The notes under the pieces were generated by a model. The model did no database searches, was not told the origin of the DNA, and was given only the letters and a program-made list of their open reading frames with translations. Below, in pieces: positions 1-17,675 of a stretch of DNA of 64,000 nt. The translations under genes and the position numbers were made by a program. Positions within the stretch are counted from its first letter, which is position 1; each line of letters starts with the position of its first letter. Origin of the DNA: Tribonema minus (lineage: Eukaryota; Sar; Xanthophyceae; Tribonematales; Tribonemataceae); the NCBI GenBank assembly GCA_017506865.1, contig JAFCMP010000521.1:682001-746000 (forward strand), written 5' to 3'.

Positions 1-600
1 TCGAGACCTTGTCAACCATCAGTCAAACAACCTTAAGTTGTAAAACAACTATTTGAAAGATATATGAGAGCAAGAAATGGTCTCCACTGTATAAAGCGGA
101 TGGGGCATATTTATGTAAGATGCCACAAGAGCTTCAGACCAGAACATAAGACACCAAATAACATCATGGAAAGCAACAAACAAAAACAGAATAGAAAAAT
201 ACAAATACAGTAATTCATATTACCTGCTAAATACAGCAGTGCATTTCATTATGAACAGCATCTCCATATATAAAACCACTCGGTCAACATCGTTGGCTGT
301 AGCGGCATTTCAGCTAGAATTGAATATAAACACACCCGCCACTAGCATAACCTCATCCCACGGGTGCCTAAATACAAACCCCCACCTCCCACCGCAACAC
401 TCTGCGCTACACTGCCGGAAATCTCCTCACAGTGGGGAAGGGGCTCCAAAATTGCGTGCCACGAGACTGGTGCAGGCGTGCCAACACCACAGCACTCGTG
501 GCTACCGAATATGAGGTGAATGGTAAACCAGCTGGCTGCTGCTGGTGTGCGTGCGTGCATTGCTGACAGGCTACAGCTGTAGGCGCATTAAGGGAAGGGT
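1..600. other. 3' flank of LHC gene 1; no gene seen
   Basis: No coding sequence is supported here. From about 260 to 600 the sequence is clearly related to 4,920-5,271, which lies just downstream of the second LHC gene. Shared blocks include the stretch around 'tataaaaccac', the 'gaatataaacacacccgcc' block and the 'cgccacgagactggcgcaggcgtgcc'-like block split over both copies. The duplication that made the LHC pair therefore included at least 300 bp of downstream DNA, presumably 3' UTR. Confidence 0.7.
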
Positions 601-3568
601 TTACTGGGCAGGCCCAAAGCCAAACCGGGCGTAGTGCTCGGCGAGTGGCAGGCCGTCCACGAGCTCCTGCGCCCACATACCCCCTGCGAGTGTGCAAGAG
701 TATGAAGGAGTAAGCCTTACAATCAAGTCAGTAGTGACGGCCAATTCTTGCAGCTGCAGTACTTGCTAAAATCCATTGTCATTCCTCAAATCACAAATGA
801 GACAGCCATAAAAGCAAGTTTAATACCATCTCAGGGGGGAGGAAGAGGGGACAGGGGGTAGAATATATCAGCACTGTCGCCTGCACACGCATAATTGATA
901 ACACCTCCCATCGCAAATGTTCCACGAACACATAGCAAATACGGCTAAGCGCAAATACGGCCAAGCCGCAAAATGTCAAAAAAGTTTTGATGCGGTGACA
1001 TAAATGATCAATTGATGGTCACACCACAACTTACAGATAGCAATCATGGCCAGGCGGCCGTTGTTAAGCTCCTTGTTGCGAATGCTGGTGCGCGCCTCGG
1101 GGCTGGAAGGGTACAGGCCAAGCGGGTCAAAGCCCAGGTCGCCCGGGAAGTAGTCCTCCTTGAGGTTGGCAACGAACCCAGCGCCCAGGCCAGTCTCCTG
1201 CGCATTTACATACACGACAGCATGGTTGCATGCTTGTTAGCCAACATGCACACAGTGCACAGTTTTGCAAAAACTATGCATGGCATAGTAAGAACGATAA
1301 GGTTGTATGCTTGCTGGCTGGGCACAGTTTTACATGCATGCACTTGGAAGTGTGGATACAAGGCATTGTACAATTTTAACAAGAATGTTAAATGCTTGTT
1401 GACAAGGCACAATTATACATGTACACGCTTGGAAGTGCGCGGACACGTACAATTGACCACACAGTAGTTGCTCACCTTGAAGTCCTGCTTGGACCAGCCC
1501 TTGTTGATGGTGGTCAGCTCAACAAGGCCGACGCCAAGCACCAGCGCAAAAGGCAGGTAAGAGAACTCCTCCATGGTCTTCTGGAGGTGGAAGGCAGCCG
1601 GGCCAATGTCCTGTACAATGCAAGCATATTCACAGTTCATTTGTCAGAAGGCTAAGGCACTGATTTACAACAGCTGTGGCCGTTGAGGAAATTGCAGCTG
1701 AATTCAACTACAGCCCTCCTGGAGCGCGGTCAGCTCACTTATCACTGGCGTCATCAACAATGTCAGCCCTACTGGAGTGCGGTCAGCTCACTGTCACTGG
1801 AGTCATCAACAATGTCAACAACAGGAAAACAGGGCTTGCAGTGGGCAACTTCAAAAAAGTGCCAATGTACTTGACACAAGGCACACTGAAACAGCTGTAC
1901 AGGAGTGTCAGCTGCATATACATGCTTGATACATGAATGTGAATGTGACTATGTATCAGTGAATTTGGAGTCATCAAGGCTTGCAGTGTTGACCTGTTCA
2001 AACAATGGACAAACTCACCAGTCCAGCGGTGTTGAAGAATGGGTGGAAGTTCTCCTGGACAATCATGCCCAGCGCCGCGAGCATGGCCACGCGTCCTGTG
2101 GGCGTGCGCGGAAAGCATGCATAACAGATGGTTAGAAACCCCAGGGTATGAGCTGGTCTTGAAGAACAAACATGCAGACACGTTGTGAGTTTTGTCAAGC
2201 ACACTGTGGTCGTCACCATACACTCCGTGCAAGTGACATTAGTCGTGCATTCGTGGACAACACAAATGCATATCACCGCCAAGTATTTCAGGCGCCACTT
2301 CTGTGTTGAGTAATAACTCAAATGAAGCAACTCACCGTGCTTCAGCTCCGCCTCACGGTACTTCTGCAGCTCCTGGTTGTCGACCTGGGATATAAGCAGC
2401 AGAGAAAGCATCGGAGTCAGCAGAAAATTTGAGGCGTTGAAGGGACTCAAAACACATGCCGCGAGAGGGCTTGTGGATAGCAGAGATTGCTTTACAAACT
2501 GCACAACGCTCAGTGAATCCTTCAAGCATATAGGCCGCTGACTGAGCACTGTGACTGTGTCGGTTTAGATGCCGCGAGAGGGCTTGTGGATAGCAGAGAT
2601 TGCTTTATAAACTGCACAGCGCTCAGTGAATCCTTCAAGCATATAGGCTGCTGACTGAGCACACTGTGACTGTGTCAGTTTAGATGACACAGCCAACCAG
2701 TACCAAGAAGCAGTGCAGGGCTGATGGCGCTTGCGTGCATCATATCAGTCTGTAGAGTGCACAGGCTGGCCGAGTGTTGTCGCCACAATTGCGGTGCCCT
2801 CAGTATGATGTAAAGACATGAATGCTGATTAGGAAAGTCACCTTGGAGGCAAAGCCCAGGGGGTCCCAGTAGGGGACGGGGGAGGTGGCGCCGCTCATGT
2901 TCTCCAGGGGCTTGATCTCGCTCATGGACAGCGTAGTCGAGGACTTGACGCTGCAGACAACGAGTGGCATGGGAAGCAGGCGGGCACGTGCTGCAGTGAA
3001 TCTATATGTGATTTTACTACTATTCCATCTGCTGCTGCTGCTGCGGATATGCAGCATTGCATATGCCAAAGTGCATGTGCCTAAGCCGCCTGTGCGTTGC
3101 CCAAGAAACCGTTGTGCCTGCCTAGTTTGCCTCGAACGGCAGGTTCAGGCAGTACATCCGGCCAGTGGACTCGAACGATTCTGCATACGGTTCGCGTGTT
3201 AGCAGCACCTCCGGCCAGCCGAAGAATAGCTGACTGCACAGGGGGCATGTACGTGGAACAGCAACAGCAGCTACTTGGATCCTTCCAAGTGCGTGGCGAC
3301 TAAGATCCAATCCCCTCAGAACCTGTTGTACGTGTAACAGCCAACAGCGTACCACCAGTCTGCGCTGCAAGCCAAACCTTCAGTGCAATACCTTGTAAAT
3401 ACACACCCCTCACAGCATGTTACTAACAGACAAAGCGGGCGCAAGATCCTCTGCTGGATCTTCGTCCTCTCACCTGTTGGCCACGGCCACGCCATTGAAG
3501 CTTGATGGCGCCACGAAGGCAGCAGCCCCAGAGGCGCACGCGAGAGCGGTGATCAGAGTTGCCTGCAT
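601..3568 (-). CDS. Light-harvesting chlorophyll-binding protein (LHC/FCP superfamily, Lhcx-like), 7 exons
   Basis: Exons on the minus strand are 3474-3568, 2842-2950, 2336-2384, 2019-2095, 1476-1610, 1035-1197 and 601-683. All junctions are GT-AG and the total of 711 nt gives 236 residues. The start follows from a signal peptide beginning [17 protein letters not shown], then Phe18 in an AFVAP context, typical of import into red-derived complex plastids. Helix 1 has the motif [17 protein letters not shown] (about residues 78-95) and helix 3 has [13 protein letters not shown] (about 197-209). Both contain the Glu/Arg pair that binds chlorophyll and locks the two helices. The mature protein should sit in the thylakoid membrane and harvest or dissipate light energy. 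The [16 protein letters not shown] and QELVDGLPL stretches look closest to Lhcx/LHCSR-type or red-lineage Lhc proteins, but subfamily assignment needs a tree. Introns 2 and 4 hold tandem duplications. Confidence 0.92.
1690..1815. repeat. Tandem repeat, about 60 bp unit, in LHC1 intron 4
   Basis: Two adjacent related units share 'gcggtcagctcact' and 'catcaacaatgtca'. They lie in the intron between exons 4 and 5 of the first LHC gene and have no coding role. Confidence 0.7.
2456..2684. repeat. Direct tandem duplication, period 113 bp, in LHC1 intron 2
   Basis: Two nearly identical copies begin with 'atgccgcgagagggcttg' at 2456 and 2569. They differ at only a handful of bases, so the duplication is recent. 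It lies wholly within the intron between exons 2 and 3. The paralogous intron of the second LHC gene (8,283-8,547) lacks it. Confidence 0.9.
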
Positions 3569-5271
3569 GATAGTCGAGGGGTGGGTTGGGAGTGGTTGTG
3601 ATCGACACTGCGAGGCACGGATGATGAGAAGTGCGTTGCCACGCAACTCAGAATACGGTGCTGACGCTAGACGTTCTATTTCGAAGTATCATGATTTCGC
3701 CGGTGCTTTTGAGGCAGCGCGGCTGCAGAGAGCCAAGGGGACAAGCACGGTGCCATTGGTTACATAAGTGGCCTTAGCCACTCATTGCTGCTGCGAAGCA
3801 CCGTCACCGCGCCCAGGGTTTTTCGCGCCCTGTTGAAGAAGCCAATTTTTCGAAAATCCACAGATTACATACAGATTGGATGGGAGTACTGTAAAAATCT
3901 TGGGGTGTACAGATGTGCAGACCTGGTTTGCAGCACTGTGGACATGGTGCGTCGTCATGTTGAGTCGGTTGTTGGTTCCGCTGCCGCCAGATCCAAGCTA
4001 AGCAGTTTGGCGCCCAAGTACCAACTTGAAACAAACCTACAATGCGGTACAGGCAGATTTGAAGCGGTCTGTTCTGCATGGTGCGCAACCTCCTGTCGTT
4101 TGATGCTGCCTCCCGCCTTGCGGACCGAGTGGCGGTGTGCCGCTACTGCAGCTTGCTGCCAGCCACTGAATGGGCAGTGCTCACCGCGTGCCAAGGACAA
4201 AACCAGTGTTTCTGATCGTTTGCGAGGTATATTGATCGCTTCAGAGGGATGTGCATATCCTGCAACACTTGACTGCCAATGTCGAGCAGTGCTACAGGTT
4301 TCTGTGCCGAAGGAGCAGCTCAGCCAGCGGCCCGGGATGTAAGTTCATTCACAGCAAGGACGCTGCAAGATCACCTTGAGACATGCTTCGAATGCAAGCA
4401 TTTGCTGCATGACTCATTCTTGAAATGGCGTAATGTTTTTTTGATTAAAATACGTACATGGCCGTAGCTGAACACAGGCACCGTCATATGCGCCCAACAT
4501 GCAGAGACAAAGAATCTGTGACCCACTGAATATTTAACTGACAGTGGTGTTCATGAGACCCTGCCCGACACGAAATGTCAGCAATTGTTGCACCCTTTAT
4601 TGCAACATTTGATTCCTGATCCACGAGTTAAGTACTTGCTCTTTTAAAGAACACACAGCGCGTTAGGGTCTGTTCATGAAGATCGAGATCAAAGCAAAAC
4701 TATGATATATGTCGAGAAAGAAACAGTCACCATGGTGGTAACACGTGCAGCGTTTGCTCAATGACAAGAGCACAGCAGCCTCAGAACAACAGAATATGCG
4801 ACACATGGAGCAACACACAGGAACACTCACATCGTATTGCAGCAACAAAATAGAACACCACGAACCTCATTATATGACTTCTGCTCAGCAGTGTCAGCTT
4901 CATTATCCGTGCTGTAAGAGAGCTTCACATATAAAAACCACCGGGTCAACGTCGTTGTCTGTAATGGCATGTCAGCTTGAAGTGAATATAAACACACCCG
5001 CCACTACATAGCATGGCCTCATCCCGCCGGTGCCAAAGTACAACCCCCCCCCCCCACCCCCCACTCTCACCACTACGCTCTACACCGCCCGCGCATCTCC
5101 TCAAAGCGGGAGGGGAGGCTTCAAAATTTGCGCGCCACGAGACTGGCGCAGGCGTGCCGACACCACAGCCCTGGTGGCAAGCGCGAACATGACAAAAGCG
5201 AACCAGCTAGCTGCTGCTGATACGCGCGCAATGCTGCTAGGCTAAAGCTGCGTGCGCATTACAGGGAGTGT
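3569..5271. other. Intergenic region between the two LHC genes
   Basis: I see no supportable gene in this 1.7 kb. It should contain the LHC1 promoter at its left end and the LHC2 3' region at its right end. The right part (about 4,920-5,271) is the duplicated 3' flank shared with 260-600. A short piece at about 3,815-3,830 resembles the 'tttttcgcgccctg' core of a dispersed repeat found elsewhere in the window. A C-rich run occurs at about 5,044-5,060. Confidence 0.5.
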
Positions 5272-8200
5272 TTACTGAGCGGGGCCAAAGCCAAACTTGG
5301 CGTAGTGCTCGGCGAGCGGCAGGCCGTCCACGAGCTCCTGTGCCCACATGCCCCCTGCAAGTGTACAGGTAAAAGAATAGGCGCGCGCGAGCATGTCAGT
5401 CATGTGTCGTGGCCGTTGGTGGACCACCATTGTTGAATGCAGGGGTGTGGGTGAAAGAACAGGCGCGCAAGTGTGTCAGTTATCATACTAAGTTACGTGT
5501 AGTGATGGCCCTCGGTTGACCACTGTTGTTTTACAATGTACTGCAGAGGCAAAATGAGCACAAAACATCCGCTGCCTCAGCTTCAAATCACCTTTGAGAC
5601 AGCCTACATGACCAGGCAGTTGTTGCAGTCGACCCCGGGGGGGGGGGGGGCATGCAAAGTCAATTGTGACCGCATTGGTACAACTGTTTGAGAAACAGAT
5701 GGCTAAAATGGCCGCGCACCTCTTCATACGGTGACCTTGCATGCACATTCAATGTCGAAATGATGCTCAAACCACAACTTCAGCTGGCAGATGGCGATGA
5801 TGGCCAAGTGCCGTTGTTGAGCTCTGTTGCGGATGTTGGTGCAAATCCTTTTGATACGGTAAACTTCGTATGCACATTCAACATTTTTAAAATGCAATTA
5901 TGCTCACACCACAACTTACAGATGGCGATCATGGCCAGGCGGCCGTTGTTGAGCTCCTTGTTGCGGATGTTGGTGCGCTCCTCGGGGCTGGAGGGGTACA
6001 GGCCCAGCGGGTCAAAGCCCAGGTCACCCGGGAAGTAGTCCTCCTTAAGGTTGGCAACGAAGCCCGCGCCCAGGCCGGTCTCCTGGAAAGACATGAGCGG
6101 AAATGGTTGCATTGGTTAGAAGGGTGCAGGAGGGGTGTGGCTGGTTTGCATCTGTGTGCATGAGAATGAATTTAATGCAGTGTGTCTCCGCACAAGCTAG
6201 CATGAATCTGACGCAGCAGTGTGCCTCAGCATGAGCTAGCAGCGTGCGAGCTGCAACTCCAAAGTCATTCATGGCGTCACCGCCTTTGTGATCAGGGCAC
6301 AGCTTCGCTCCTCAGTTTGCAGACAGTGCTTTTTTTATTTAGAGGGGAAGGTGCAGGTCACAGACTGTAGGCATGTGATGCTTTCTCACAGAGCTTGAAA
6401 CATGCACATCTGCTGACCACTACATGCAGCACAGAAGAAGCTGTCTTCAAGACCAAGCTCCAAACATGTGCAACACGACCATTACATAGTAATCAAGAAA
6501 GCGGCAGTGACCTTGATTATCCTGTACAATTGCAGTAGAACCCTCGCATGTGCCGACATGCCGTAGCAACCGTGCGCATGCCAGTCATACAGCAACAGAA
6601 ACGTGAGTGTGCGCAGCGGGCAGCGCCCGCAGCTGCACTTGCACTCATCACTGTCTTGGTGGTACCGGCCATACCAAAACAGAAAAGAGAGCTTGCGCGG
6701 CGGGCAGGGCGTGCAACCGCAATTGCACCTTCGCTGACCTTGTGGTGCCTGTCATACTGTAACAGTAAAGTGAGCTTGCGCAGCGTGTAACTGAAGTTGA
6801 AGTGACGCTGACCTTGTAGTCGCTGCGCGACCAGCCCTTGTCGATGGTGAGGAACTCCACGGCGCCGACACCGCACACGAGCGCCAGCGGCAGTGCGTCG
6901 AACTCCTTCATGGTCTCCTGCAGGTGGAATGCGGCCGGGCCAATGTCCTGCGGGCGACAGAGCAGCAGCGCGGCGTTTGCGGTGTACGTGAGCGATTGAG
7001 ATTGATGGTGAATATGGAAGTTCAACTTGTCCTCAGCTAAATTACTGAGCGGCATGCTGTATCACATGCAAGTAAGCATGGCGGGAGTTCGAAAGTGTGG
7101 CGGCCACAAGTGACTGGCAGAGCTGGCGCTGGGAAAAGCCACGACATGCACAGCCTTCTATGGTGACAAAAATCTTACACAGCAGCAGTGCTCAACAGCC
7201 TCTAAGCTCCAGAATGTTTGATGCCGGTGGTCCACTGTGCTCGTGACATGTCTCGCTATGGCAAGCGTCACCGAATTGAGATACCGGATATCAAAATTTG
7301 CGGAGGCCTAATTTCACTTGTGCATACATCGCATTTCAAATCCACCGCGTTTTGCAGAGGTCACAGCAAGCGCTATATGCTGCAGATACACAGAGAAGAA
7401 TACTGCAGTGCATGTTCTGACAGCAAGCTCTGTATACCACAGTTACACAGAGATAAGTACTCCTCAAAGTGCAGTCGTCCTGACAGCTGAATATCTCCAT
7501 CTGCTTCTGCCGCGTCACGCGGCGTGTTTCATGAAATGGCGTGTCAGAGCACGCATTGCGGCTGCGCGGTATACAGTATACTTCTACTCTTTGAAACAGA
7601 ACATTGAATCCTGACTTACCCTGCCGGCAGTGCCGAAGAAGGGGTGGAAGTTCTCCTGCACAACCATGCCAAGGGTGGCGAGCATCGCCACGCGGCCTGC
7701 AGTAAATGTAACACAAAACAGACGGAATGTCAGCACCATCGGCGATGTCAAGATAATGTCAAGGATATGTCAAGGATTTCAGGATGGATTGTCACCAAGT
7801 GGTGAGTACGTGTGATTCAGAAGCGTGTACATGGATGTGATTTCATGTTCACAACCTTCACAACATGAAACAAGCTTTACAATGCCAAAACGACGAGCAA
7901 AATAATTGAATACTTGCGCAAGTATGTGAATTCACAAGGTCATGGTACATGCTCTCAAGACGGATCATAAAACTCTACACTCGTTGAATATGCACAAAGT
8001 TGTAAGATGCTCATGCAAAGTTTGGGGGCAAACTGTGGCGGAATGACTGTGCGTCACGAATCGTGCTGCACCCTGAGCTCATAGTTATACATAGCTGCTA
8101 GCTAGCTCTCTGTCACACCTACACAAGGAGGCCAGCTTACACGAAAATCCGCGCAATTCAGGTATCCATTCATATATATTGGAGACGTAAAGGCCACAAC

Positions 8201-9276
8201 ACGCGTTCTTTGCAATGGCAGGCAGTTACGCACCGTGCTTGAGCTCGGCCTCACGGTACTTCTGCAGCTCCTGGTCGTCAACCTGCGCGTGCATAGGCGG
8301 GGAGCAGAGTGGAGGGGCGTCATCAGCGCACGCCTGTTTCATGCCCATTTACGCATTGCATGCAAGACTGTGTTGGACACAGATGCCGCCAACATACACC
8401 ATCGCTGACGTTCGAGGCATGGCCATCAATGCCATGGTGTGAACCTCGAGCAGACTTCTCAAGCCTCGCCGACCACATCGGCAATTGGCTGGTTCAGCAG
8501 AAGTCAAAGCCTCGCGAAAGCATCGGCAATTTGAGTAATTTGCTTACCTTGGCAGCGAGGCCCGCAGGGTCCCAGTAGGGGACGGGGGCGGTAGCGCCGC
8601 TCATCTCCTCGAGGGAGTTGATCTGCATGGTCATGGTGCTCGTGGGCTTGACCCTGTGGTGGCGTCATCGCAAACAGGTCACACAGAACAGGCGACGAAT
8701 GAGTGCTTAAGCGCCGGCATGAGCTGATAGCATGAGGGTGGCGGCTAGCGATGCTGTGGAAAAGGGGCATGTCCGCAAGGCTCGCAGGAGACTATTGCGT
8801 GGGCACCATGAGTGACGAACGCAGGATCGGACGCCCCCCCCGCGCCTGCTGGGCAAGGCCTACGGTGTGTTGTGCGAGAGCGATGAGACAGGCGAGTGCA
8901 CGGCAGTCCGAACGAGGCTGGAGGCCATCAACACCGGTCTCGACTGGCGTGCGCTGCACAGATCCAGCATGCATGACGCCAGCAAAACATCATGCGTGCG
9001 TGGTCTGAAAGATTCGAGCTGAATGCCGCTGCAGGTGCTGCAGCACGCAGCAACCAAGCCATTGCAGCAGCGCATAGGACCATACATCATACATTAGCTT
9101 GCCCAGTGTGCAGCACTGAAGTAGCCTAGATCCACGCGCCGACGCCACATCAGATGTCAAATCTCGTCAGGGCACGGCGCTCACCTGGAGGCCACAGCGG
9201 CGCCCTTGAAAGAGGACTGGAACGCAGACGCGCCGGCGACGCATGCGAGGGCAGCGATGACCTGGGTGGCAACCAT
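5272..9276 (-). CDS. Light-harvesting chlorophyll-binding protein (LHC/FCP superfamily), second tandem copy, 7 exons
   Basis: Exons are 9185-9276, 8548-8653, 8234-8282, 7620-7696, 6813-6947, 5920-6082 and 5272-5354. The total of 705 nt gives 234 residues. Exons 3-7 have exactly the lengths and phases of LHC1 (49, 77, 135, 163, 83), so this is a tandem duplicate. The precursor starts [18 protein letters not shown] with Phe19 after it, an ASAF-type signal/transit junction. Helix 1 ([13 protein letters not shown]) and helix 3 ([13 protein letters not shown]) keep the chlorophyll-ligand Glu/Arg pairs. The second exon differs most ([19 protein letters not shown] against [19 protein letters not shown]), near the mature N-terminus. 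Introns 5 and 6 contain degenerate copies of the preceding exon ends. Confidence 0.92.
5760..5852 (-). repeat. Decayed copy of LHC2 exon 6 end inside intron 6
   Basis: The sequence repeats 5900-5990, which is the last 65 or so bases of exon 6 plus its 5' splice site. Offset is about 140 bp. The copy keeps a recognisable ELNNG coding stretch but has indels, and the splice region reads 'agctggcag' rather than a clean donor, so it is not used as an exon. Confidence 0.8.
6560..6810 (-). repeat. About 80-90 bp repeat array in LHC2 intron 5, including copies of the exon 5 donor region
   Basis: Three degenerate units are visible. They are anchored by 'gctgaccttgtagtcgctg' at the true exon 5 end (about 6808), 'gctgaccttgtggtgcctg' at about 6735 and a weaker copy near 6650. 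The 'gagcttgcgc'-like blocks follow at matching spacing. The unit spans an exon end, its GT donor and intron sequence. Confidence 0.65.
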
Positions 9277-9660
9277 GATTGCTGGATGTGTAGTTGTCGT
9301 GTGTGGGTGACTGAGTGATCAGATGTACGACCTAAGCTCAAAGCGTCGATCTCGGAACAGGAGAAAAAAATGACTTCTGTGGCGGACGCCAGCTCAGCCA
9401 GGCACGATTTGCTGACAAAATGGCACGATGCACAGTGTAATGCATACGCCGCGTCTTTGCACCCGGCAGCGGGCGCCAGGCCATTCACACACTGTGGCAA
9501 GCGCGCTGAAACATCGCCCTGAACTTCAAATGAATGTCCAGCAGCAAGGTCGACCCAACGTAAACAACATGAACAGGCCGCAGCTGCAGCAGCAGCAAGC
9601 ACACACCTATCACGTCATCTTGAAAACTGTAGCCATGTATATTTTGACAAAGTGCAACCC
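9277..9660. other. Spacer between LHC2 start and RIO2 stop (384 bp)
   Basis: Both neighbours are on the minus strand, so this stretch should hold the RIO2 3' UTR and the LHC2 promoter. I see no gene and no clear TATA box at the expected distance from the LHC2 start. Confidence 0.4.
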
Positions 9661-17261
<7,601 letters not shown>

Positions 17262-17675
17262 GGTTGTGCAGCAAGCCGCAGCCCTCCGTCGTCACCGCTG
17301 TCCTATGCGTCCTCCACTTGCAAAAAAGCTTCAGCCGCGCCAAGCGATAATTCACTCCTTCACAAGCGAGCTAGACCGCTGCTCTGAGGATCCACGGATC
17401 CACGGCTGGAGCAAATGGCACGTCTTCTACCACCAACAACCACAACTTCAACTTCTTTCCGCCGGCTTGAAGTTTGCACTTCAGTGTTTGACTCGACGCA
17501 GTTGCAGCAGCTGCAATTGCTTGAAAGGCTATTGCTAGTCAGTCTAAACTCGCAGAACCTGTGGTCAGTGGCCCGCTCAGCTCAGCTCAGCCCAGCTTGA
17601 CAGGGATCACAAACAGCTCACATTTCAGCTCTCGAAGCGATCCGGGTGCAGCGATAGCAACTGCTTACAGTACGC
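17262..17675. promoter_or_regulatory. Divergent intergenic region between RIO2 and the GARP factor (414 bp)
   Basis: The start codons of RIO2 (minus) and the GARP gene (plus) face away from each other across 414 bp, so both promoters must lie here or overlap. The right part has clustered 'cttcaacttc', 'cttgaagtttg' and 'cacttcag' blocks around 17,447-17,485. No clear TATA box is visible for either direction. Assigning promoter function rests on the layout only. Confidence 0.5.

Noticed and set aside
1413-1640. LHC exons read as separate short proteins
   Set aside because: Each short frame ends just past a GT donor; joined in phase they form a single 236-residue protein.
5760-5852. A possible extra LHC exon
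   Set aside because: It is a damaged copy of exon 6 with frame disruption and would duplicate helix 3.
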